Below are positions 1 to 6,450 of a DNA stretch of 7,418 bases, one piece after another. Numbering within the stretch: the first letter of the stretch is position 1; every line of letters begins with the position of its first letter. This stretch comes from Lachnospiraceae bacterium. GTDB lineage: Bacteria > Bacillota > Clostridia > Lachnospirales > Lachnospiraceae. The notes below the pieces were generated by a model that worked only from the letters and a program-made list of their open reading frames with translations, had not been told where the DNA came from and made no database searches. Both the position numbers and the translations under genes were made by a program. Location: the NCBI GenBank assembly GCA_031285465.1, contig JAITWD010000291.1, forward strand, positions 1 through 7,418. Reading direction: 5' to 3'.

Positions 1-66
1 GCAAACTTTGTGCCGCAGGAACAAATATACTTGTGAGTGATTTGCGCTCACGCTAATCCCCATGTA

Positions 67-89
67 TTTCGCAGATCCCATCTGCGAAA
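67..89 (-). terminator. Perfect inverted repeat after the last gene, candidate terminator or mRNA 3'-end hairpin
   Basis: Bases 67-76 and 80-89 are perfect reverse complements (10-bp stem, TTTCGCAGAT arm) around a three-base loop. The hairpin starts at the base right after the TAG stop of the Wzy-like gene. On the minus strand it is followed by TACATGGGG, with no U-run, so it is not a classical intrinsic terminator. On the plus strand a T6 run lies about ten bases beyond the stem, also not ideal. The stem is seen directly; a role in termination, attenuation or mRNA stability is inference. Confidence 0.4.
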
Positions 90-1694
90 CTACTGCCCTT
101 TTTTGCGCTTGTGTAATAACCGGCCTCCTGGTAACAATAGAACAGGGATCATTAGCGTAACAGCCAAAACACCGCCACCAATACTAATACTTTTACGCAA
201 GCGTTCAAATTGTAATGCCTGGTCAGGCAGTCGGTACAAGGGACTGTCGGAATCCTGATAGGCATAGATGATCCCTTGGAAATCGACCGGAAGGTCGGCA
301 GTATCAATATAGTACTCATCAAGTTCAGAGGTAATGTCTGTATTTTGTCGACCAATATATATTTCCGGTGGATTAGGCATACACATATAACTAAAAAAGC
401 CACAGGCAAGCCCTATTATTATTGCAACAAGGACGTATAATATCCTTTGCTTTGCCCAAGTTGGGTAAAGCAACCTGATATCAAAAGATATACGAGGGAC
501 AGCCAGCAGTTTATTTCCTTGTTTTAATAACAGGATAGCACGTCCCCAAAGTGGATGATTGACAAGAGCTTCTTTTTTAAAAAAAACTTCAAATATCCAA
601 GCGCCGGCAAAAAGCCAAGTTAGATTCTTAAAGGCGGTATTGACTAAAAAAGGTTCCATTACGCCGGTAATTAGAAATGAAATCAGCAGAGCGGAGGCTT
701 TTCGATCATCTCTTTTTAGTGATGAGTGTACCACTGCGAAAAAAAGGAGCACAAACAGGATAAAAAGTACAATCCCATATGTAAGGAGTAGATTAACATA
801 AGAACTATCCAGTGCCCAACCATTGAGCTGCAGTTCGGTTCCAAATAATGAAAGTGGGTTTGTATCCATAACAACGCGTGAAGCAAAAAAACGGACATTC
901 ATTAATTTATCAATAAGTCGATACAACGCTCCGTCCTGATCAAGGACATGAGGTCCAACGATTGAAAAGACCAAACAAAAAGGTAAGATACACTGTAGAA
1001 TGAAGCGTTCGGGTTTACTGATCTTATGGCGATAGGTGAAGTAGAAGTCGGAAAAAATCAGGAGAGAGACAAATAAGAATCCGGTGTAGCTGAATGAATA
1101 CAGGAATATATAGATATTTCCAACCATCAACAGAATATATTTGGTCAATCCTTTCTTGGTCAATAAATAAAGAATAAAAGCGACTAAAATGGCAAAGCTC
1201 ACATGCAGGACATTAGGATGAGTATACCCGAGGCTTTTTCGCAGAACCAATCCTAATCCATTTTTTTCATGTGCCATGATCGAACCAAGTACCAGGTCAA
1301 AGTTGCCTAAAATGGTCATTATTAAAAAGCAACCGCCCCACACCACCAATCCGATCTTAAATAAATGTCGAAGCGAAATTCCCTTAAGCCCGATCAAAGT
1401 TAAAATAGCAAGGAGAATTCCTTTTTCATGAGAATTAAAGTAGGCAATTATCCCTAATGATGAAAGGACAAGAATAAAGATCCATTCAGCGATGGAATGT
1501 TCCGTTAGGCATATCTTCATGCCAATAAAAAAGGCACCGGCTAATAAACAAATATTATAGACCGGCATCCCGTCATACCAGCCGATCCCCTTAACCAATA
1601 GCATCAGAATCCAGAACAGGTAGTAGAACAAGTTACCCAGCGTAACATTAACGGTATTAAATTTATTTATCTTTGGGATCTCTTTATTTATCAC
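90..1694 (-). CDS. Wzy-like polysaccharide polymerase/ligase with C-terminal hairpin extension
   Basis: A 534-residue multi-pass membrane protein. The core (about 1-374) has roughly twelve hydrophobic segments, the motif L-G-Y-T-H-P-N-V-L (155-163) like the G-x-x-H-P-N segment of Gram-positive Wzy polymerases, and a large polar loop at about 250-300, as expected for Wzy/O-antigen-ligase-type enzymes. Such enzymes join lipid-linked repeat units outside the membrane; polymerase and ligase cannot be told apart here. Residues 375-417 form a basic, cytoplasm-like linker. They are followed by a membrane segment (418-437), an acidic external stretch of about 65 residues (438-502), a second membrane segment (503-522) and a basic tail ending K-R-K-K-G-Q. 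This hairpin looks like a shortened Wzz/PCP domain (see findings). Translation starts at GTG with AAGGAG eight bases upstream, 18 bases after the GT4 stop. It is the last clear gene of the operon. A T8A6 tract lies at codons 370-374. Confidence 0.87.
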   Translation of the reverse strand: MINKEIPKINKFNTVNVTLGNLFYYLFWILMLLVKGIGWYDGMPVYNICLLAGAFFIGMKICLTEHSIAEWIFILVLSSLGIIAYFNSHEKGILLAILTLIGLKGISLRHLFKIGLVVWGGCFLIMTILGNFDLVLGSIMAHEKNGLGLVLRKSLGYTHPNVLHVSFAILVAFILYLLTKKGLTKYILLMVGNIYIFLYSFSYTGFLFVSLLIFSDFYFTYRHKISKPERFILQCILPFCLVFSIVGPHVLDQDGALYRLIDKLMNVRFFASRVVMDTNPLSLFGTELQLNGWALDSSYVNLLLTYGIVLFILFVLLFFAVVHSSLKRDDRKASALLISFLITGVMEPFLVNTAFKNLTWLFAGAWIFEVFFKKEALVNHPLWGRAILLLKQGNKLLAVPRISFDIRLLYPTWAKQRILYVLVAIIIGLACGFFSYMCMPNPPEIYIGRQNTDITSELDEYYIDTADLPVDFQGIIYAYQDSDSPLYRLPDQALQFERLRKSISIGGGVLAVTLMIPVLLLPGGRLLHKRKKGQ

Positions 1695-1702
1695 TGACCG
1701 GT

Positions 1703-1708
1703 CTCCTT
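1703..1708 (-). promoter_or_regulatory. Ribosome binding site for the GTG-started Wzy-like gene
   Basis: On the minus strand AAGGAG lies eight bases before a GTG codon at 1694, the optimal arrangement. It supports the non-ATG start of the Wzy-like protein, whose first residues then lead into the first membrane segment at about residue 20. Confidence 0.85.
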
Positions 1709-1712
1709 GCTA

Positions 1713-2858
1713 TTATTTATGATGGTCAATAGCTAATTGATATGCATTGATAAAATTATCGGCTAGTTTTGACCAGATAAAGTCCTTGTTTATTCTTTCC
1801 GAGGCTTTATGCCCCATTGTTTGGCGCAGTCTCTTATTATCAATGAGAAGACCGATTTTTTCGACCCAGTCGATCTCATTAAATTCGGGCAATGCCCAGC
1901 CGCTGATGCCGTTTTCGATTAATACGCTGGCACCGCCATTGGCACTGCTGACTACCGGAAGACCAAAATACATAGCTTCGGCAATAACCATGCCAAATAT
2001 TTCGTAGTGGCTGGTAAAAAGAAAAATATCGGCATCGGAATAAATGCTTGCCAATTCAAGCTGGGTTGCTTTTTCGGTATAGGTTATGCTACCTCGATCA
2101 AGTAGGTCCTTGATCGAATTAATAAAGGTCTGAACATATCCGGGTTCACCGGTACCGATAATGGTTAAATGAAGATTTGCATACCGGATAAGTAGATTCC
2201 GGTAGACCGAAATGAGAAAGGACAAATTTCTGCGAGCTTCTATTTTACCGACATAGATAAGTTGTATGGTCGAATCCATTCGCTGGGTGCGGCGTTCAAT
2301 TATATCACCTGTATCCAGAGTAGCCCAATTAGCTATGTCTAATCCAACGCCCACCGTTTTGGCATTAAGAAACCCTTTTTGACGAAGGAATACCTCGGCA
2401 AGTTGACTCTTTGCCAGAGCTATACAATCTTTTGGGTGACCGGTCGCCAAAAAAAAACGATCAAACATTTTACACTTTAAATTGTATTTACGATTAAAAG
2501 TACTATAGTAAGGACCGTGGTAAATAACCGTAGGCTTTAATTGTTTACGATAAAGTTGCCAACTTAAGAGCTGGTCATATTCATGCACCTGGATAACGTC
2601 ATAGCAAGGAATCAAGTTATGAACCGACGGCATGAAACCGTTTTTTAAAAATGAGTATCCTTTAAGCCAATAGATTTTTAGGGTTTGTTCCGATCCATAC
2701 TTAAAAAGCTCGGTATGATCAGGATGATTTCCATTGAATAATACAATATCACAATTATGTCCTTTTTGATTTAATGCTTTAGCCAGACCGATTTCCTGAA
2801 CATTATAGCTATTCACATTTATTTTATTGGGGTAGGTCCGGATAATGAGTATTTTCAT
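1713..2858 (-). CDS. Glycosyltransferase family 4 (GT-B fold)
   Basis: A 381-residue protein of normal GT4 length. The N-terminal Rossmann domain begins M-K-I-L-I-I-R-T-Y-P and includes N-V-Q-E-I-G-L-A-K-A-L (19-29), where other GT4 enzymes carry the glycine-rich acceptor-side loop. The C-terminal domain carries the hallmarks: G-K-I-E-A-R-R-N (204-211, donor phosphate-binding region), L-T-I-I-G-T-G (231-237) and the retaining-enzyme E-x7-E pair at Glu286 and Glu294 within E-I-F-G-M-V-I-A-E, followed by G-L-P-V-V-S (299-304) and E-N-G-I-S-G-W (315-321). These support sugar transfer from an activated nucleotide donor; donor and linkage are unknown. The ATG is preceded by GGAGG only four bases away, within the 11-base gap after the previous stop, which suggests translational coupling. 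A T9 homopolymer lies inside the gene at codons 135-137 (2449-2457). Confidence 0.95.
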   Translation of the reverse strand: MKILIIRTYPNKINVNSYNVQEIGLAKALNQKGHNCDIVLFNGNHPDHTELFKYGSEQTLKIYWLKGYSFLKNGFMPSVHNLIPCYDVIQVHEYDQLLSWQLYRKQLKPTVIYHGPYYSTFNRKYNLKCKMFDRFFLATGHPKDCIALAKSQLAEVFLRQKGFLNAKTVGVGLDIANWATLDTGDIIERRTQRMDSTIQLIYVGKIEARRNLSFLISVYRNLLIRYANLHLTIIGTGEPGYVQTFINSIKDLLDRGSITYTEKATQLELASIYSDADIFLFTSHYEIFGMVIAEAMYFGLPVVSSANGGASVLIENGISGWALPEFNEIDWVEKIGLLIDNKRLRQTMGHKASERINKDFIWSKLADNFINAYQLAIDHHK

Positions 2859-2862
2859 AGCC

Positions 2863-2867
2863 CCTCC
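2863..2867 (-). promoter_or_regulatory. Ribosome binding site of the GT4 gene, next to the preceding stop
   Basis: On the minus strand GGAGG begins three bases after the upstream gene's TGA and ends four bases before the GT4 ATG. Ribosomes finishing the GT32-like gene would land on this site, so the two genes are likely translationally coupled. The four-base spacing is shorter than usual. Confidence 0.7.
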
Positions 2868-2869
2868 AG

Positions 2870-3610
2870 TCAGGGTGTCCTAGTGGTACCCTTTATTACT
2901 CGTTTTAAACCCAAATAGTTTTTTTTGCCCAAAATTGTAGCGATCCATTTAATGGTTCGAAATCTTAACCTTCTATACCAAGGTGACCAGCTTGCAGCAT
3001 AATGATGAATAGAAACGGTATTGGAGGTCAATTCAAAATTTTGGATTTCAGGATTAAAAGCACAAAAAAAATCCTTTGGATATATTGCCATGCCAGCAAC
3101 AACCTGATAGGTATTATTTTGCTTCATACCGTTCTGCACCAAAATATCGGTAACGATATCAACAATAGTCTCTAAGCGGCCATTGTTTTTGGTTTTTCCA
3201 AACTCTTTATGATTGTAGACCTCAACAATTGCGGTTAAAATAGGTTGTTGTGGTAATGATGCAAAAATCAAACCAGGTGCCACCGTTGTATCACCTTCAA
3301 AGCCGGTAAATCCTGAATGGGCAAGTATTTCTTTGGGAATTGGACGTAGTAATTCCACATCGGCATCAAGAAAAATCCCACCATGACGGTTAAGAATATC
3401 AAAACGAGCCGAATCCACAACGAAAGCCCATTTGCCATTATGGTAGGCTTCCTGCATATATTCATTCTGATCAATATTGTAATTGTCTTCATTCCATTCG
3501 CGAACTTCCCAATTAGGCATAAATTGTTGCCAGGAAGCAATACATTTTTGGATTAATTTTGATTTAGGTTGCTTGCCAAACCAACAGTAATGAATAATAG
3601 GTGGGATCAT
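2870..3610 (-). CDS. GT32-like glycosyltransferase with DXD motif (Gly_transf_sug family)
   Basis: I call a 246-residue protein starting M-I-P-P-I-I-H-Y-C-W-F-G, the typical opening of this GT-A-like family (capsular/OCH1-like sugar transferases). The longer frame reaching 3706 is rejected: its extra 32 residues are not family-like and it would overlap the ABC gene's end. The start at 3610 has a strong GGAGG site. Visible motifs are W-A-F-V-V-D-S-A-R-F-D (61-71) and G-G-I-F-L-D-A-D-V-E-L (78-88). The D-A-D at 82-84 is the expected metal and nucleotide-sugar binding DXD. A late S-I-H-H-Y-A-A-S-W segment (200-208) is also typical. No signal peptide is seen; the protein probably acts at the cytoplasmic face, adding one sugar to a lipid-linked glycan. 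Donor and linkage cannot be read from sequence. It lies 58 bases after the ABC gene, and its TGA stop is 11 bases before the next gene. Confidence 0.92.
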   Translation of the reverse strand: MIPPIIHYCWFGKQPKSKLIQKCIASWQQFMPNWEVREWNEDNYNIDQNEYMQEAYHNGKWAFVVDSARFDILNRHGGIFLDADVELLRPIPKEILAHSGFTGFEGDTTVAPGLIFASLPQQPILTAIVEVYNHKEFGKTKNNGRLETIVDIVTDILVQNGMKQNNTYQVVAGMAIYPKDFFCAFNPEIQNFELTSNTVSIHHYAASWSPWYRRLRFRTIKWIATILGKKNYLGLKRVIKGTTRTP

Positions 3611-3615
3611 GTATT

Positions 3616-3621
3616 TCCTCC
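3616..3621 (-). promoter_or_regulatory. Ribosome binding site fixing the GT32-like start
   Basis: On the minus strand GGAGGA lies five bases before the ATG at 3610. It decides the start in favour of the 246-residue protein, because the longer frame would begin 96 bases upstream, inside the ABC transporter's 3' end. Confidence 0.85.
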
Positions 3622-3668
3622 GATGGTTTATATCAGGGCAATTAATGGTGTTGCTAGCGTTGTATGAT

Positions 3669-5414
3669 CTATTCGGCTGCAGTCCGGATGCATTGAACCG
3701 ACCCATTACTTACCTCATAAACAATATCACAATTTTCAATGGTGCTTAGGCGATGCGCAATGATGATAAGAGTTTTTTGACCAGCCAGATGATCAATGGC
3801 ATCCATAACCGCACTTTCGGTATCATTATCCAAAGCGGAAGTGGCTTCATCCAGAATAAGTACCTCGGGATCGTTATAAAGTGCACGGGCAATGGCAATC
3901 CGTTGTCGTTGTCCGCCGGACAGACGTATACCGCGTTCGCCGACCTGTGTATCCAATCCGTAATCCAATCCGGTTACAAAATCTTTGAGTTGCGCGTCAT
4001 CAAGAGCCTGCCATAAGCGCTGCTCATCAATATCCGAATCGCGCACGCCAAAGACAATATTGCTTTTGATCGAATCATCCATTAAATAGATGCTCTGCGG
4101 TATATAACCTAGTTTTTGATGCCAGGCGGCTATATTTTTTTGAACGTCAACGCTGTCAACAAAGACCCCGCCGCTTTCAGCCTGCAAAAGACCCAAAACA
4201 ATATCGGCCAGAGTGGTTTTGCCTTCGCCGGATGGTCCAATAAATGCGACCGACTTATTTTTGGGTATGATCAGACTAACACCTCTTAGAACATATTTTT
4301 CAGTATTAGGGTAACGGAAATCAAGCTGTCGGATACTGATCTCTTTAGAGAATTCCAACGGAATTGATTTTATTGTTACCATTTGATCCTGTTTGGTCAG
4401 CTTTTCCATTGCTTTTAATTCCTGATAAATGATATTGACGGAGGGCATATTAAACATCATATTATTAAGGCTTCCAGTAATACGACTAAATGATGGCATC
4501 ATCCGAAAAGCGCCAATGGCAAAAATAGAAATAGTCGGAATAAAATAGGAGGCTACAGTACCATTAATTAATTTGAAAACAATTACCGCCAGCATACCGC
4601 CAATACAGACCGTTTCCATAAGAGGGCGTGGCAGTAGACCGTAAATATTGTATGAGGATTGATACTCGGCATATTTTTTGTAGTTACCTTTAAAATTCTC
4701 AATAAAATATTTTTCACGGTTAAGTATCTTTACTTCCTTAATGCCACTAAAGGATTGGACAATAACTTGATTGATATTATTAAGGTGTCTACGGCTTTCT
4801 TCGCCCATAAAAACAACACGACGTTTTATAAAAAACAGATAGGCGACAATAAATATCAACATCACAAATGCGACGCCGATGGTAATGGACTTATCCTTAG
4901 TAAAAAAATAAATAATAAAGACACCACAAACACAGGTTTCGGTCAGAACCTGCAATGCGCTTATCAAAACAGCAAAAAAACTACGGACATCATCATTGAT
5001 ATTACGGATCATTTCGGTACTACCATGCTCTAAATGATACAGGTATGGCTGGCTAAGATAGCAATTGAGCATTTTATCGGCTAACTTACGCTGATAATTG
5101 TACATAAAGCGATATTGCATATTATTCATTATAATGATATAGATATTTTTAAATAGATAAAGTCCGATCAAGGCAACACTTATGATGATGAAAAAATGAT
5201 TATCGGTTTTCAGGTCAAACATATCATAAACATAAGCGGCAAGGGGATCGGTCCTTATATAATCAGGATTCATTATGGAGTTCACAAAAGGTAAAATAAT
5301 AGCAACACTTGCCAATTCCAGAAAAGCGCCAATAACAATGACGATAAGTAATACTAAGATGCCAATCTTCTGGCGTTTATTAAATACATAGGCTATTTTT
5401 TTGAGACGATTCAT
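3669..5414 (-). CDS. ABC exporter (TMD-NBD fusion), PglK-like lipid-linked oligosaccharide flippase
   Basis: A 581-residue half-transporter with an N-terminal membrane domain (about 1-335) and a C-terminal ATPase (about 355-575). This is the usual type IV (ABC-B) exporter length and order, and it should work as a homodimer. Hydrophobic segments lie near 17-45, 74-97, 148-172, 176-197, 267-285 and 288-305. The ATPase is intact: Walker A G-P-S-G-E-G-K-T-T (393-401), Q-loop Gln440, signature L-S-G-G-Q-R-Q (498-504), Walker B V-L-I-L-D-E (518-523), D-loop S-A-L-D and H-loop His554. The N-terminal region resembles PglK/WlaB-type flippases, which move lipid-linked oligosaccharides across the membrane using ATP. 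Because it is surrounded by glycosyltransferase genes, a glycan-lipid substrate is more likely than a drug or peptide, though that is inference. A GGAG site lies ten bases before the ATG, in the 16-base gap after the upstream gene. Confidence 0.92.
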   Translation of the reverse strand: MNRLKKIAYVFNKRQKIGILVLLIVIVIGAFLELASVAIILPFVNSIMNPDYIRTDPLAAYVYDMFDLKTDNHFFIIISVALIGLYLFKNIYIIIMNNMQYRFMYNYQRKLADKMLNCYLSQPYLYHLEHGSTEMIRNINDDVRSFFAVLISALQVLTETCVCGVFIIYFFTKDKSITIGVAFVMLIFIVAYLFFIKRRVVFMGEESRRHLNNINQVIVQSFSGIKEVKILNREKYFIENFKGNYKKYAEYQSSYNIYGLLPRPLMETVCIGGMLAVIVFKLINGTVASYFIPTISIFAIGAFRMMPSFSRITGSLNNMMFNMPSVNIIYQELKAMEKLTKQDQMVTIKSIPLEFSKEISIRQLDFRYPNTEKYVLRGVSLIIPKNKSVAFIGPSGEGKTTLADIVLGLLQAESGGVFVDSVDVQKNIAAWHQKLGYIPQSIYLMDDSIKSNIVFGVRDSDIDEQRLWQALDDAQLKDFVTGLDYGLDTQVGERGIRLSGGQRQRIAIARALYNDPEVLILDEATSALDNDTESAVMDAIDHLAGQKTLIIIAHRLSTIENCDIVYEVSNGSVQCIRTAAE

Positions 5415-5424
5415 GATCGGTTAT

Positions 5425-5428
5425 CTCC
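5425..5428 (-). promoter_or_regulatory. Ribosome binding site of the ABC exporter gene
   Basis: On the minus strand GGAG lies ten bases before the ATG at 5414, within the 16-base gap after the GT-D-like gene. The spacing is slightly long but acceptable. Confidence 0.6.
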
Positions 5429-5430
5429 AT

Positions 5431-6429
5431 TCATTGCCAATAACAATTGTTTTCGACATTTATACTATTTTTCGGTGCTTCGGCTTCGTCTGGATATACC
5501 CAGGAGTCATTAAATTTTATCTTTGTTACAGGATCATCAACCCATCGTTTACCTTTGATCCCAAATAATAGTTGCAGTGCACCGCCCAAATGAATCGCCT
5601 GTTTTCCGGCTTTTTTGAGCTTAGCAGCTAAAGGCATTCCATATGCACCACATCCGATCAGGGCGATATCAAAATCCATTTTAAGGGATTCTTCGTACAT
5701 ATAATCCAGAGCCTCAAACCAGGTATCAAAGCGCGGGTCAATATTACCAGCAATGGTTTGGACCGACTTTAGTGTCAATAATTCAAATTCCGGTAAAACA
5801 TTTTTTCCTGGAAATAGAGCTTCCCTTCGTTCATATTGGGAGCGGATCGAGTCCTCAAAGGGATGAATAACAAGTACCTTTAAGCCTTTTAATGCGGCAC
5901 TCCAAGGATTGGCGGCAAGCCAGGGTTCCATACTGGTTAGGTAGGTCAATTGGGCATTGGGTAGATACTCGGTAATGATATAATCATCCATATAGCAGAA
6001 AAAGGTTCCCAAAAGATCGGATTCCTTACTACACTCAATTAAAAGATCGGTAAATTCGTAAGCAAATTTCTTGTCGGGAGGAAATAGACCGGACCATTCC
6101 CAACCACGTGGTAGCCATTGTTTAAATCGTTCTTCACTTTGGCAGGTTGACCCAAAAAGCCGCTCCATATAAACGGTGATGACAATTTGCAACTCAGTAT
6201 TGCCAAAACGTGAGACCATAAAGGGCTGCTTACTAAGTATCTTAGTGGCAATCCAATCATTGGTTTTTTTCATATTTAGTAGCCATTTATGGGCATAATA
6301 AGGGAGTTTTAGGTCGTAATGAAATAGTCGCTCAAAAATATACCGTTGTAATATCTTGCGAAAGTAGAAATTACGCCAAAGCCATTTTTTTTCGTAGTTT
6401 TTCCATTTTGTCTTTGCCGAGTCATCCAT
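5431..6429 (-). CDS. GT-D/DUF1792-like putative glycosyltransferase of a polysaccharide cluster
   Basis: A 332-residue protein with no obvious signal peptide or membrane segment, so probably cytoplasmic. Residues 74-79 read R-F-G-N-T-E, which resembles the R-F-G-D-x-E motif of the GT-D fold (DUF1792) glycosyltransferases, with Asn in place of the first acidic residue of their D-x-E motif. Further blocks are F-P-P (116-118), a Rossmann-like strand ending V-L-V-I-H-P-F-E (185-192), the glycine-rich segment I-G-C-G-A-Y-G (258-264) and H-L-G-G (280-283). From memory the protein matches a family usually annotated 'hypothetical' in capsule and O-antigen loci, and its length looks complete. The ATG is the only sensible start: an in-frame stop (the previous gene's TAA) lies seven codons upstream. 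The Shine-Dalgarno site is weak (a G5 run nine bases upstream). A sugar-transfer role is inferred from the motif and the operon; the reaction is unknown. Confidence 0.82.
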   Translation of the reverse strand: MDDSAKTKWKNYEKKWLWRNFYFRKILQRYIFERLFHYDLKLPYYAHKWLLNMKKTNDWIATKILSKQPFMVSRFGNTELQIVITVYMERLFGSTCQSEERFKQWLPRGWEWSGLFPPDKKFAYEFTDLLIECSKESDLLGTFFCYMDDYIITEYLPNAQLTYLTSMEPWLAANPWSAALKGLKVLVIHPFEDSIRSQYERREALFPGKNVLPEFELLTLKSVQTIAGNIDPRFDTWFEALDYMYEESLKMDFDIALIGCGAYGMPLAAKLKKAGKQAIHLGGALQLLFGIKGKRWVDDPVTKIKFNDSWVYPDEAEAPKNSINVENNCYWQ

Positions 6430-6450
6430 GAAAATATACCCCCAACAGGA

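Noticed and set aside
33..51. Second inverted repeat (GTGAG...CTCAC)
   Set aside because: The stem is only five base pairs with a nine-base loop and no U-run; chance is a sufficient explanation.
37..258. Plus-strand open frame near the left edge
   Set aside because: It overlaps the hairpin and the 3' end of the Wzy-like gene, has no ribosome binding site, and its product resembles no protein I know.
559..801. Plus-strand open frame of 80 codons
   Set aside because: It is antisense to the Wzy-like membrane protein gene, with no start signal and no recognisable motif.
1696..1703. 8-bp palindrome GACCGGTC between the ribosome binding site and the GTG start
   Set aside because: Short palindromes of this size are common and nothing else suggests an operator here.
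3268..3540. Minus-strand open frame of 90 codons
   Set aside because: It is an out-of-frame reading of the GT32-like gene, whose own frame carries the DXD motif and the ribosome binding site.
3611..3668. Possible internal promoter in the 58-base gap before the GT32-like gene
   Set aside because: A TATAAA-like hexamer is present on the minus strand, but no -35 element sits at proper spacing.
4659..5033. 124-codon open frame on the plus strand
   Set aside because: It lies entirely inside the well-supported ABC exporter gene on the other strand, and its translation is low-complexity (Asn/Lys/Thr/Ile-rich) with no family resemblance.
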